In this document: positions 33,270 through 45,199 of the stretch, one piece after another
Layout of the letters: each line of letters starts with the position of its first letter
Numbering within the stretch: the stretch's first letter is position 1
Source: Przewalskia tangutica
Taxonomy: Eukaryota > Streptophyta > Magnoliopsida > Solanales > Solanaceae
Direction: 5' to 3'
Length of the DNA: 64,000 bases
Assembly: GCA_029844215.1 (NCBI GenBank)
Contig: CM056726.1
Span: 37,007,001-37,071,000, forward strand
Position numbers and translations under genes: made by a program
The notes under the pieces: generated by a model
Database searches by the model: none
Told to the model about the DNA's origin: nothing
What the model saw: only the letters and a program-made list of their open reading frames with translations

Positions 33270-36200
33270 TGTTATACCCCGTATTTTCAGAGTATGTACG
33301 TAAGGACGTACGTAGAAAATTTGAACTTGAAGATTTGGCTTGGCCGATTTATTTTTGTGCACAACCCCCGGTTAGAGTCGTTTTTTCGACGAAACGTTTT
33401 CACAGCTTTCGTAGGGAAAATTCCGGCTATGTCATTTATATTTTTTGCGGATTTTTCCGAGAGACGAAACGTGTTGGACCAACAAGAGGCGCCACTTGGC
33501 ACCTCTCATTGGTGGAGTGTGGCGGTAAAGGTGGCGAAAGTAAGGCCTTTGTGGTCAAGGGTTGGTAGGATATTTTGTGTGTTAGTTGGTTAGGGTGCAC
33601 TGGCAAGATCTCGCCCTACACTTGCCTTGCATTTGGCAAGATCTTGGCCATTGGTCGCCTTGGCTTGTCCTATAAATACCCTCTCCCTTTGAAGACTTCT
33701 TCATCCAAATAATTTCCTAAGTCTAAAATTCCTCCCTCCTCAGAGTATAGTTCTCCCCCCCTCATGAGGCCTTGCCGAGAGCCCTCTCCCCTCGTCGAGA
33801 GTTTCCCACAGTGGGTAGGCTGGGTATACACCCCCTCTCATGGTGCTAGCCGGGGTACCCCTGCCTAGTTGTTTCGTATAAATACCCTCCTCTTGGTAGA
33901 AATACTCTCAAATGTATTGTTACTCTACCCAAATTACCTTAGTCGTATACCTTGTAGTATTCTAAGGTTATACTTATACGAAAAGCCCAGAAATACTATT
34001 ATACTTCCCTTCCGTCACAAAACCGAAACCCTAAGGAAAATCTCCATAGTTGGTTTGAGGATTAATTATAAGTTGGTTAGAACTTCTAAGGGTCATGTGG
34101 CAGTGCCTGAGCGCACGAGTAGGAGCTAAACCTGCTCGGGATCGACATTTAAACTCGGATAATTTTGGGCTTATCGAGGTAAACACTCTTGACCTTCTAT
34201 TGTAATTGGAAATTACATGTTGTTAGAATATATAGTTGAAGTATACTATATATAGAATGAACGTTGTTATCGCAATGTCTTTTGACTTAAGCCCAATAAT
34301 AAGAAACCTTTTCGAAAGAAGAGTCTTGAATCGTAATTACATGGGACCGTGACATTCTGAGACTTGTGTAGCTTTTACGTGAGGTAGAATTGTGCACGTC
34401 CGGATTAGGCGTATAACCCCCGGTTGGCTTGGTAGCCTACCACGATGGAGGAGAGATTTACGCTGTGTGGGGAGGTGTCCGAATTTTCTCAGAGAATGTT
34501 CTACGAAGAGATCTAAATGTTAATAAGTCACTTGTGGCCTTATAGGTTGAAGTACTACGTGTGGCGCGATCTACTTGGCTTAAGGAGTAGCCGGTTGGAA
34601 GTACTTGAGCGTTTTGCTATTTGTCGATACTGCCGCAGGTATGTGAACCTCTTCCTATCTCTTCTAGCATGATATGTGTGAACTATGTAGTACGTAGACG
34701 TCATACGTGCTAAATATATTTGATTGGTTTAAAACATAAAGTGTTATAACGGCTTTATGGGAAGTTGGTTATAACAGCTTTATGTTGGTAAGAAAATACT
34801 TGTGGTTTTTAAAAGGTAACTGATTTGAACTATAACTGGCTTGTTATGTGTTAATAAAGAACTTGAAGTAATACTTGGTCTTTGAAAACTTAAGAGTTAT
34901 ACTAGCTTTATGGGAAGTTAGGTATAACGGCTTAAGAATGTTTTACTGATTTCGGAAATCGTAATGTATCGACAAACCACGCAGCGTTAATAAAAGGAAA
35001 TGTTTTGACAGATTAAGTATTATTAAAACCGGAGAAACTTCCATCCGCATGTAAGCTAAGATGAGACAAAATGATATTTCCTAGGTCATGGCTGCTGTAA
35101 TAAGATTGTTATAAACAAGAATATCCTACTCACATATAAGGCTTATGTTTCTCAGATGGTTTAAAGGAGAATTATATTCTTAAATAAATAAGGCTAGGAA
35201 CTACGAAACCTTTCTAAAATAAGAAACGTGAACATTTGAAATTAGGCAAACTTGGACGTTTGAAAAAGAATGTTGTTACTTGGTTTTACTAAGAGAAGTG
35301 TTTTGATTTACTTCAAAAGATAATCACTCTATTGTTATATACTACGGGTATTGTGTGACTTTTGTGAAAGTAACATATCTTTAAAGAGTTATTGTATAAA
35401 GTACTTTGGGGATAAAAACCCGATCTCGTTAATCATATAGTAGAAAGTACCTTATGTGTGAATAACTTGATTGTATTGGTTTGTGATGGCCTTGTAATAC
35501 CTTCGTGTTGATTTGATAAGTAATCATATTAGGATGCTACGTGTGATAGTATTCGTGATGTTTGTGTAAAGCGGGTTTTCCTTGATTGTGCTTATGTTGT
35601 TTAAACGATAAACCGTTATGTTGGTATTATACCACTCACCGTGTTTCCGGGTTAAGCCGCCTCCGACGCGGGGTAGACTCGCGCGATGCAGGACCATGAT
35701 TCGAGAATACCTCACGCGGTCCCGGCCTATGCGAGCTACGAGAGTTCCGTGTTAGTGTGCGGCCTTTATGGTCATGCGCGTCTATGTGGCCGTGCGATCG
35801 CGAGTCCGGGGCGATGTCGGAGTAAGCACCGACGCGGGTTATACCTCATGCGGGCCTATGAGATTGGCCTATGCGAGTGCGGGAGTTCGTGGCTAGACGC
35901 GCACATTTGATATTGCGGGCGGCGACCGCCTTTGATCATGTAACGGCCTGACAGATATCATGATACGATTTATAACCTTGTTAGTATCGCTGGTGTTAGT
36001 AGTCGGCTATGCCTTCGCACTTACCCTGCATCGTTTTATTTGGACACGTGAGACACATTGTTCATGTGTATTCCTTGGTGCTTTTCTATCGTTGATCACG
36101 GCAGCGAGCGAAGGTATTCCACGGGCATGATTGATGTTGTGGCGTGAGACCCATTGTTATATCGAGTGATGACTTCAGGCGTGAGTCCCCGACTAGACAT

Positions 36201-36738
36201 GATCGCTTATTTATCGCGAATCGTAGTTTGTTATCATACATGTCTCCCGCTTTCTATGACTACTATGATTTCATTTACGATCTTCATGTTTCACATACTG
36301 TACTGTTGCATCGACCTCTCCTTCGGGGTTGCGTTCATGCCGCAGGTAAAGGTACACCAGTCGTTGATCCTCGCTCTTAGGGTCACAGTTCAGCGTTTTG
36401 GGAAGCTCCGTTCCTCCGGAGGCTTATCTTAGTATAGTCCCCTGTTGTTGTAGGTGCTTACATTCAGGGGTATGACGGGGCCCTGTCCCGTCGTTGTTGT
36501 CATATCATTCGTAGAGAGGTCTTTGTTGTAAGCGTGGTTTGTAAAAAGGATTAAACTGTTCAGGTTGAAAGAGTTGTTGTTTCTATATTTATGCCGAAAG
36601 GCAAGTTTTCACAGGTTATTGTTTATACTTCTGTTATTTTATGTTATTGATTTATGTTCCGCTGATTTTCTCTGATGTATGACTACTGGGGTGCCCGGGG
36701 TAAGGCACCAGTCACGGGCCCGGGTTCGGGTCGTGACA
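33270..36738 (+). repeat. T1 3' LTR, 3469 bp
   Basis: Same ends as the 5' LTR. Long AT-rich stretches are identical to it (compare 28911-29120 with 35041-35250), while GC-rich parts differ by many 1-5 bp indels. It contains the leader hairpin at about 34396-34412 with one U-G type pair, the TTATAAC block at 34744, and ends at the AAGTG duplication. Confidence 0.9.
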
Positions 36739-36743
36739 AAGTG

Positions 36744-37837
36744 TCCGACGTACTAAGCTTCGCATGATCTTGAGCCAATACGAATGCTTAAGGATGAAAG
36801 AGTCTGAGGATATAAAATCCTATTTTGAAAAGTTAATTGACATTGCTAATCAGTGTCAAGTGCTTGGGTCTCCTTTCACCAACACACAACTTGTGGATAA
36901 AGCTCTCAGATCTCTTCCTGAAAGATTTAATACTAAGATTTGTGCAATTGAAGAAGCCCATAATCTTTCTAATATGGATCTCCATGCTTTGATGAGCATC
37001 TTTCAAACCTATGAGATGAACATGAAGAGCCAACGTGATCTGTATCAAGACAAGACATTGGCACTCCAAGGTCAAACCTCGAGACCTGAAGAAGCCGAGG
37101 AGGAGAACCTGGAGGAATTAGGGGATGATGCTACTGTTGCCTTGGTCACTCGTCGATTCAATTCAATGATGAGAAATATCAACAACGATCGCAACAAAGC
37201 AAAATACAAACAGCACCAAAACTCACTCTTCAACAAACATTCGAATAGACCACTTCCTGAAAACAGAAATAACAACTCACTGAGAAAATCCAATTCCGAC
37301 AATACCAATTTCAATCCCAAACAACTCGAGGGTGTGCAATGTCATGCGTGCTCGGGTTGGGTACACTATGCTAATGAGTGTGCAAACACCCTTAGGAAAA
37401 TTAGTAAAGCCATGTGGGTTACTCTCAGTGATGATGAAGAGGATGAGGAAGAAAGTCAAGAAGAAGAACCACAAGCAATGCTAGCAGCCATGTTCGAACA
37501 CTCACTGTCCGGCAATGAAGATGTTGTTGACAATGTGGCCTCAACATCAAGTGTTGTTGACAATGTTGTCTCAACATCAGGAATATCATCGGACTCTGGA
37601 AGGACTGCATCATCAGAGAGGTATGTTTTCTTTAACTATTCTGATGTAAATTGTTTTAGTGAATTCATTTCTTCAGATGAGGCTGAAAATTTGGATCTGA
37701 TTGACTCCAAAGATGATGTGATTAAAGAATTGCAAGACCTTTGTAAAGCTCTAATCACTGAATCGGAACAACTAGACTCAAAGAACAATCACTGGCTCTT
37801 GAGAATAAAAGTCTTAAAGGCACAATCAACCGACTAG
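36744..37837 (+). pseudogene. A4 gag, main part
   Basis: The longest intact Sirevirus frame here, 357 codons from the ATG at 36764. It encodes the rest of the gag domain (CLRMKESEDIKSYFEKLIDI, LVDKALRSLPERF), an acidic stretch, a zinc knuckle CHACSGWVHYANEC (C-x2-C-x4-H-x4-C), and an acidic Ser-rich spacer. One exact ATGTTGNNNCAACAT palindrome lies at 37563-37577 and is read in frame as NVVSTS. It ends at a stop near 37837, followed by frameshifts. Confidence 0.9.
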
Positions 37838-39086
37838 AGATAATTCTTACCAAGAAGGATCAAGAACTTGGGAAAATTCGTGTTTGACTTAACACAACTG
37901 AGACCACCTTCCAAAGGCTAAACTTAGGAACCTCCAAACTGGATGAAATTTTGAACTTCAATCAACCGTCAAGAGCAGGTCTGGGATATGTTCCACCCAG
38001 TAAAACCATTTCTTTCAAGATCCATAGTAAATCTGAGGGTATAAAGTTTGTCAAAGAAAATACCATCCTAACTCTTAGACGTCTATGATAGGATCGAGAT
38101 TTGTGTGCAGCTTCTGTAAAAGATCAGGATATCTAATGCCCTACTGCTACAAACTCCAAAACTCTGTTTCCAGACCACTGCCTAAAGTGTTACCAGCAAT
38201 GTTGCCTAACATCACTGACAACATTCAAAGCATAAAATCTGCGAACAAAAGAAAGGATAGGTCTGGAAAGGTGTGGGTACCGAAACTGAACTTGAGATGT
38301 AATGTGTGCATAACTGCTTTACGAACTAACATTACAGGATCTTGGTATTTCGATAGTGGTTGTTCTCATCACATGACAGGTACCAAAAATCTATTGAAGA
38401 ACTATGGAGTATTCAATGGAGGATACGTAACCTTTGGATGAGGAAATAAGAGTAAGATTATCTGGAAAGGAACTCTCAATGTTCCGAATGTACCCGCATT
38501 GAAAGATGTTCTTCTCGTGGAAGTCTTAGTTGCTAATCTCCTAAGAATAAGCCAACTATGTGACGTTGACCTCGAGGTGAAGTTCAACAAGCTTGGATGC
38601 AAGGTTACAGACTGCGAATAAATGTGTCATGTCGGGAACAAGGACTGGAGGTAATTGTTATCTAGTAGGTGAACTAGATGTGTGCAACTCAGCGAAGATA
38701 AGTGACTTGGCACTTTGGCATCAAAAGTTGGGATATATCAACTACGACACCTTGAAGAAACTGATATCGTTCGAGGTTGTAAGAGGCATCCCCAATCTGG
38801 ATCCAAATGAGAAAACACTGTGCGAAGATTGTTTAAAAGAGAAGCAGACCCGAGTCTCTCACAATGTTGCCCAACATGATGGACAACATTCAGGGATCAA
38901 CTGGCCAAGTTCGACTCCAAGAGCGACAAGGGTGTATTTGTTGGCTACTCTCAGAATAGTCATGCTTACCGAATCGTCTGAAAACAACATTATAGTTGTA
39001 GTGGAAGAGGAGCAACCCACTGAAGATGCAGATGTTGTACCAAATGTTGACCCAACATCAAAAGACACATCTGACCCTCAAGAGGA
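37838..39086 (+). pseudogene. A4 protease, GAG-preINT and deleted integrase
   Basis: 38085-38441 has a second finger (CSFCKRSGYLMPYC) and the protease site SWYFDSGCSHHMTG with catalytic Asp. 38593-39138 has the GAG-preINT domain (ALWHQKLGYINYDTLKKLI, CEDCLKEKQTR). After the HNVAQHDGQHSG segment (about 38860-38897) the sequence jumps to a DQLAKFDSKSDKG equivalent, which lies at the end of the integrase; the whole catalytic core is deleted. Solo-LTR insertion at 39087 follows. Confidence 0.85.
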
Positions 39087-40126
39087 TGTTAGGCCGATTT
39101 CCAATTGCTCACGCAAATGTACGTATCGTTATAAGTAATATAGTCTGGTAAGACCGAATATCTTCCTCAGAGACTGTTTTTCAATTACCGAACATCTACT
39201 CTATGTTATCTATTTGGCTAACGACAATTGATTTGAGTTTTCATCTAACACTAATAGATTAATTGCAAGAATTAAACTACATTGCTTTGGTATAATCAGT
39301 TATGATGGAGATAGGGCTTCCAATATCCTCGACTGTCCACTCTTTTCAATCCTTAATGCAACAAGAATGACTTTTTGTCACGACCCGACCGGGCGCGGCT
39401 CGTACCTGCAAGGTACCTGTCGGTATATGTCAGAGAATAACAGCGGAACATACATAACACATAACTTATAAAAAGGGTAACCATCATCGCCACCGATAAA
39501 TTCGCTTCCATAAAACATACTTAAACAAAGTATAGTAGTACAACGGTTCTTATAGCCCAAAACATACATGTGACCACGCACCTTAAAGATAACAATCGTG
39601 GCGGGACAGACCGCCATACCACGAATATACAAAATACCTATAGCATCGGAAATGTCGTACTAATAAACAAGCTTCCGAGGAATGGAGCTTCGACAGGAAT
39701 AGTGATCCTGAACGAGGATCCACAATCATTTACCGCCTGCGGCATGAACGCAGCCCCAGGAAGGGTCGATCACCAATATGTACCAAGTATGTAAAGTCGA
39801 AAATACTATAATAATGATATCATAAGTCTAAAGTAATTTGAGTCATGGAAGACAATAAAATACCTTTTGTGTCTTACTAACAATGAGAGTGACAAGTATA
39901 TATATATAATCTTGCATAAAATAGGGGCCTTAGGATCAAAGCAGGTACCTGCGCGTAGTATCAATAAGCACCCCTACTCTCGGGACTATTTCACGCGTAG
40001 GTCCTGTGGACCGCATGAGATATTCCTCGCATAGTCAGTACCGCCGCGTGGGACTATTTCACCGCGTAAGCCCATAAGGACTCGCGTGAGGTATTCCTCG
40101 CATCGTGGGTAGCAAGTCCACGAGCA

Positions 40127-40436
40127 GGTGGTATAATGATCTTGGGGACTTCCCGCCGGATATACTCTTACCACGAAGCGGATGGTATAACGATCTTGGG
40201 TACTCGCCGGATATACTCTTTGCTGAGCGGATGGTATAACGATCTTGGGGCTTGCGCCGGATATACTCTTATCTTCGTGCGGATGGTATAACGATCTTGG
40301 GCGCCCGCCGGATATACTCTTACCCGGAGAAGGTGGTATGACGATCTTAGGGCTTGCCTCAAACATACTCTTACCCCAGGTAGGTGGTATAACGATCTTG
40401 GGGCTTGCCCGCCGGATATACTCTTACCTAGCTCAA
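40127..40436 (-). repeat. Tandem array in T2 3' LTR, about 6 units of 52-55 bp
   Basis: Units share GGTATAACGATCTTGGG and GGATATACTCTTA in plus orientation. The matching array in the other LTR is at 51467-51779, also six units. Long open frames on both strands here are repeat artefacts. Confidence 0.9.
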
Positions 40437-41159
40437 ACTCATCATATCATAATCATAAATAAGTTAAGAAAACTTATAACTTCTTATTAGTCTTGTTCAT
40501 ATACCCTCTCATTTTAGTTTACTTAAGACACTTAATCATATCTTTAATAAAAGAAAACCGGGAATTTAACCCAAGTACTACATACTTCAACTCTTTTAAA
40601 AATGACTCTTCTTTATACATAAAACCCTTGGGCAATTGATGCCTTAAAACCAATTTGCCTCTTCATATACGTATCTTACTTTTTAGAGTAAATCTCTTCT
40701 CATTAACCTTTTATGAAGCTAATAAACCAACTTCCCATAAAGTTGTTATATTAACTCTATACTTTAATAAAATCATACTTTTCCCCTAACCAAAGGACTT
40801 ATACATTCTTAAAACGAAACAAGTCATTATATACTCAAAACAAGTAAGAATACCAAATCTTGTACGTCTATCGTACTACATAGTTTCATCTATTCATGCT
40901 CAAGAGATAGGAAAACTTCACATACCTTGTTGATCAATCCACTTGGTAAGTCCAAACTACCGCAAGTAATATGTCAACCTAAAATAACCATGATACGTTT
41001 ATTAACCTCTAATTTCAATGTAGAATAATCCAAATTCAAAGCCACTAAATTCTATGGAAAATTGGGCAGCATTTCCTTTGTTTCTACATACTTTGCCACC
41101 TTTCACAAGGCCGAATTTATCATCCAAACGCCACATTTAAGGCTCAACAATCCAACATT

Positions 41160-41206
41160 TCAAAGGGGATTACACACCTAAATTTGGGTGTGTAAAATTC
41201 TGCCCC
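41160..41206 (-). ncRNA. Candidate structured leader element, T2 3' LTR copy
   Basis: A perfect 9-bp stem: 41170-41178 (TTACACACC) with 41187-41195 (GGTGTGTAA), loop 8 nt. The outer flanks CCCC (complement) and GGGG can also pair, with a CAGAATT-type internal loop on one side. Second copy in the 5' LTR at 52512-52537. Confidence 0.6.
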
Positions 41207-41736
41207 AATAGGTACAACAATTCACTTAGAAATTCTAAGGTAGTTTTTAGGCTACAACATGCTCATAATATCTTCTTAACCAATTCCTTCACATTCAAAC
41301 CATAGTCCTTACATGCAATGAGTCTAAGAGCATTATTTACTACCACAAGTTATTCCTTCTTAACATGCAACACTAGAAGCTAATTCTAAAGGAAGAAATG
41401 TTACCTTAATGCTTTAGCCAAATTTATTTCAAATATTTTGCTAGCTTCCTTGCCAAGAACACCACCAAAACAACACCAACAAGCTAGCCACAAGATTCCC
41501 TCTTTCTTTTACTTTTTCAGATTTTTCCTTAGGCTTGAAGTTCTCTTGGAATTTTAGAGAGAATGAGGAGCTTGAACTTTAGAGAGAGAGAGAAATTGGA
41601 AGATGACCAAGTCTTCAAGACTTGGTCAATATATTGCATGCAAGAAATCAGATGGGGGGGACACTTGTCACCCTCCCAAGGTCTTTTAAAAGAAAAATCT
41701 GACTTTTCTAAGTTTTTCCGCCCAAAAATCCCGCCT

Positions 41737-41875
41737 CGGCGCCGCGGCGCTGAAACCCCCGCAGCCTCTTTGAACTTTCGGTGCCGCGGCCCTGCTGTCC
41801 TGGCGCCGCGGCGCTTCAACTTCAGCGACCCCTCAGTACCTTCGGCGCCGCAGCCCTGCATCCGGCGCCGCGGCC
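41737..41875. repeat. GC-rich hairpin module in T2 3' LTR
   Basis: Units around 41737-41751, 41779-41815 and 41842-41875 contain GGCGCCGCGGC blocks, joined by linkers such as CTTTGAACTTTCGGTGC that resemble the Athila module at 17751-17908. A more degraded copy lies in the other LTR at 53082-53216. Confidence 0.75.
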
Positions 41876-42172
41876 CTGTCGCCTTTGTCCGAAACACAAT
41901 TCTGTCCGACTGCGCACTGAACTTGTAACTCTCATAACCTTCTACTCCGACGTCTTATCGACGAACGGTTGGTTGCGTTGGAATCTAGACTCCACGAACT
42001 ACGCCCTAGGCCTTTGAAACACTTAGGAACTCTCAATGTACCAGGTCATAAACCGCCTTAAAGTTGACTAAAACCCGTCCGGAATAATCCGTCAACCTAT
42101 CCTTTGAAAATTTTAAGTCTTACATGCTTTCGTACGCTCTCATACGTAGGGTCAGAACTACGGGGTATAACA

Positions 42173-42190
42173 TTCTCCCCCCCCCCCTTA
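42173..42190 (-). promoter_or_regulatory. T2 polypurine tract
   Basis: On the minus strand AAGGGGGGGGGGAGAA directly precedes the 3' LTR; the G run is longer than in T1 (AAGGAGGGGAGAA). The upstream inverted repeat ACATTCGGGACGAATGT is shared with T1. Confidence 0.85.
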
Positions 42191-42313
42191 GAAACATTCG
42201 TCCCGAATGTTCCTTCTAGGCTTACTCAAATCACAACATCGACATAGACCCTTTTAACTATTCTTTTGCAAATAAAGAAGCTCCACGAGCCACAACATAC
42301 TGAAGCGTAAATG

Positions 42314-42863
42314 CTAAATCAAAACTAACAAGCAGGAAAGTGGGTTACCTGGAGGTATATGAAATAGGTGAGGGTACTTTTTCATCATGTCATCTTCTGC
42401 TTCCCACGTCATTTCCTCCCTGTTCTCGTTCCGCCATAGGACCTTGACGGAAGCCACGTCTTTCGTCCGAAGTCGTCTAACCTGACGATCGAGTATCGCT
42501 ATGAGACTTTCCTCATACGATAACTCCTCTGTCACTTGGACATCATGAACTGGGTGCACTCTAGATGGATCTCCAATACATTTCCGCAACATGGACACAT
42601 GGAAGACTGGATGTACCGCCTCCAAATCGGACGGCAGATCTAACTCATAGGTAACCCTGCCTACCCTACGGACAATCCGATACGGCCCAATGTACCTTGG
42701 GATAAGCTTCCCCTTTTTTCCAAATCTCATCACGCCCTTCATGGGCGATACCTTTAGAAAAACCCAATCATCTATCTCAAATTCCAAGTGTCGACGCCGA
42801 TGGTCTGCATACTACTTTTGCCGACTCTGAGCTGCCAACAACCGCTCCTGGATAAGCTTTACC
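42314..42863 (-). pseudogene. T2 integrase C-terminus with chromodomain-like end
   Basis: The 157-codon frame 42314-42787 encodes VGDWVFLKVSPMKG-type sequence (here IDDWVFLKVSPMKG), GPYRIVRRVG, VFHVSMLRKCIGDPSRV, then ILDRQVRRLRTKDV and VLWRNENREEMTWEAEDDM, the degenerate chromodomain that places the element in the chromovirus Tekay/Del branch. A short decayed stretch to 42863 joins it to the core. Confidence 0.9.
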
Positions 42864-43780
42864 TTATCCATCGCTGTGAACTAAGTCCGCCCGACTAATC
42901 GCACTTCTCCCACCTCGAACCGACTTATTGGTGACTGCACTTCTCCCGTATAAGGCCTCAAGGCGCCGTCGAATCTTGGAATGGTAGCCGTTGTTGTAAG
43001 CAAACTCCAAGAGGTAAATGATCCTCCCAGCTACCCCTGAAATCAATAACATAAGCCCGCAGCATATCCTCGAGTGCGGATAGTGCGCTCGGCTTTGTCC
43101 GTCGGCCCGAGGATGAAAGCGTCGTCGAGACTCACTGTGTCCTAATCCCTTCTGAAAAGACCTCCAGAAGTTAGTCGAGAACTGGGATCCTCTATCTGAT
43201 ATAATCGACACCGGGACTCCGTGCAGTCTCACAATCTCTCTAATATATAATCTGGCATAGTCCTCGGTGAACGTCGTTCGACGTAAGAAAATGAGTTGAT
43301 TTAAATCGACCATCGACAATCACCCAAATGGAATCATGCTTCCTCTGAGTGGTAGGTAGCCCTGTAATAAAATCCATATTTATCACCTCCCACTTCCAAG
43401 TCGAAATATCAATAGCTGCGCAATGCCACCGCTTCGTGCTCAATCTTAACTCACGACAATTCGGGCACTGTGTCACGAACTCCGCAACGTCCCTTTTTAG
43501 GCCATCCCACCAATACACGCACCTGAGGTCATGATACATGTTAGTCGACCCCGGATGAATAGAATAACGAGCACTGTGTGCCTCCCCCAGAATCTGCTGA
43601 CGAAGTCCTGTCACATCGGGAATACACAACCGGCCCTCGAATCTTAGCACCCCATCAGGCGCTACCTCAAATAGACTCTTCTCCTTACGGAGAGCTGCGT
43701 CTCGATCGCGTACCAAAATCGGATCCTCATACTGTCGCCTCTTCACCTCCTCGACGATGGAAGACTCGGCAACCTCTCGA
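42864..43780 (-). pseudogene. T2 integrase core
   Basis: The lower end of frame 43240-44343 holds the H2C2 finger (YSIHPGSTNMYHDL, then CPNCRELR) and the start of the core (DFITGLPTTQRKHDSIWVIVD with first Asp). After a frameshift, 42864-43319 has TEDYARLYIREIVRLHGVPV and IISDRGSQFSTNFWRS with the second Asp. The Glu region is decayed by several indels near 43080. Confidence 0.85.
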
Positions 43781-44343
43781 ATCCGAATTCCGTCACTAAC
43801 AGAATCAGCCAAACGAATCCCAAGGCTCGCTAGCTGATGTAACTCTCGGACCATATCCCTCTTCTCTGGCTGAACATCAGACAGACTACCTATCGACCTG
43901 CGACTAAGGGCATCTGCAACTACATTGGCCTTCTCTGGGTGGTACAGAATATCAACATCATAATCCTTAAGTAGCTCCAACCATGGTCTCTGTCGCAAGT
44001 TCAACTCCCTCTGGCTGAAGATATACTGGAGGCTCTTGTGGTCTGTGTAAATGTCCACATGAACTCCATATAAATAATGTCTCCAGATCTTCAAGGCATG
44101 AATCACAACTGCCAACTCCAAGTCATGTGTGGGATAGTTCTTCTCGTGCTTCCTAAGCTGTCGAGATGCATAAGCTATAACCTTGTCGTGCTGCATCAGC
44201 ACGCACCCAAGCCCGACACCTGACGCGTCACAATAAACCACATATCCATCTAAGCCCTCTGGAAGAGTAAGAACTGGGGCGGTCGTCAACTTCTCCTTTA
44301 GCAACTGGAAACTTTCCTCACAAGTATCCGCTCCACCGAACAT
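43781..44343 (-). pseudogene. T2 RNase H
   Basis: Motifs in order: VLTLPEGLDGYVVYCDASGV (catalytic Asp), AYASRQLRKHEKNYPTHDLE (catalytic Glu), VDIYTDHKSLQYIFSQ (catalytic Asp) and NVVADALSRR. This is the longest intact T2 frame (367 codons with the integrase finger). Confidence 0.9.
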
Positions 44344-45130
44344 AGCCGCTTCGAGTCGACTTAGTCAAAATCTTTGAAATAGAAGCAAACTTCTACAAAC
44401 CTCAGATAATAACTCGCAAGGCCCAAAAGTTGCGCACTCTGCCGGTGTGGTGGAGTGCAGGCCAAGTCTTGATCGCTCGATCTTAGTCAGATCAACTGAA
44501 TACCGCTTACCAGATAACATGCCCTAAGAAAGCCATTGAAGCTAACTAACTCGACTTCAAGAACTTGGCATACAATCGCCGGTCTCGGAGGACTCCGTAC
44601 CGCCTCAAATGATGCAGATGCTCGCGCTCGTGCGCGAATACACCAAGATATCATCAATAAACACTATAACGAACATATCAAGAATGGCACGAACACCCTA
44701 TTCATCAAATCCATGAATCTTCTTTGGGCGTTGGTCAACCCGAAAGACATCACCCGAACTCATAGTGCCATCTGGGTCTGAATGCGATCTTTGGGATATC
44801 TGTCTCTAACTCGCACTGATAATAACCGCACCGCAGTCTATCTTGAAAAACACTTTGCACCCGCAACCGGTCAAACAAATCGTCAATCACGGGGAGGATA
44901 TATGTTCTTGATAGTTACCTTGTTTAGTCACGTAATCAATACACATCTGCGTGTCCCATCCTTCTTCTTTACAAATAACATGGTGCTCCCGAGGAGAAAC
45001 ACTTGGCCTAATAAAGCCTTTCTCCAAGAAATCTTTGGTGGTCCTTGATTCCTTCAACTCGGCGGGTGCCATCCGTATGGCGGAATAGATATCGGTCAGT
45101 GTCGGCGCCAAATCAATACAAAACTCAATC
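44344..45130 (-). pseudogene. T2 reverse transcriptase, fragmented
   Basis: 44887-45111 encodes YSAIRMAPAELKE and EKGFIRPSVSP, then MCIDY equivalent. The catalytic FIDD is read at 44650-44661 on the minus strand (FIVFIDDILVYSR-like context). Between them the frame shifts and part of the palm is decayed. Also inactive by indels in GC-rich stretches. Confidence 0.8.
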
Positions 45131-45199
45131 TCCCTCTCGGGAGGGATACCCGGAAGCTCATCTGGGAATACGTCTGGAAACTCTCTAACGACCGGGCGA

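Larger units (their letters stand above)
27150..36738 (+). mobile_element. Tekay-type Ty3/gypsy element T1, internally deleted, inserted in A4 gag
   Basis: Two long LTRs (3432 and 3469 bp) flank a short 2.7-kb interior with a primer site, gag remnants, integrase C-terminal remnants and a polypurine tract. Target duplication AAGTG is exact (27145-27149 and 36739-36743). Protease, RT and RNase H are absent, so the copy could only have moved with proteins supplied by a relative such as T2. Primer site and tract match T2, which ties it to the same lineage. Confidence 0.9.
39376..42172 (-). repeat. T2 3' LTR, 2797 bp
   Basis: Ends TGTCACGACC at 39376 and GTATAACA at 42172. It holds a tandem array of about six 52-55 bp units (40127-40436), the TTATAAC/CTTTATG block around 40707-40752, the conserved hairpin at 41170-41195 and GC-rich hairpins at 41737-41875. 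Confidence 0.9.

Noticed and set aside
39986..40366. Long open frames on both strands in the T2 tandem arrays (also 51481-51732 and 46238-46546)
   Set aside because: They arise from short GC-rich tandem units read in several frames; no protein family is recognisable.
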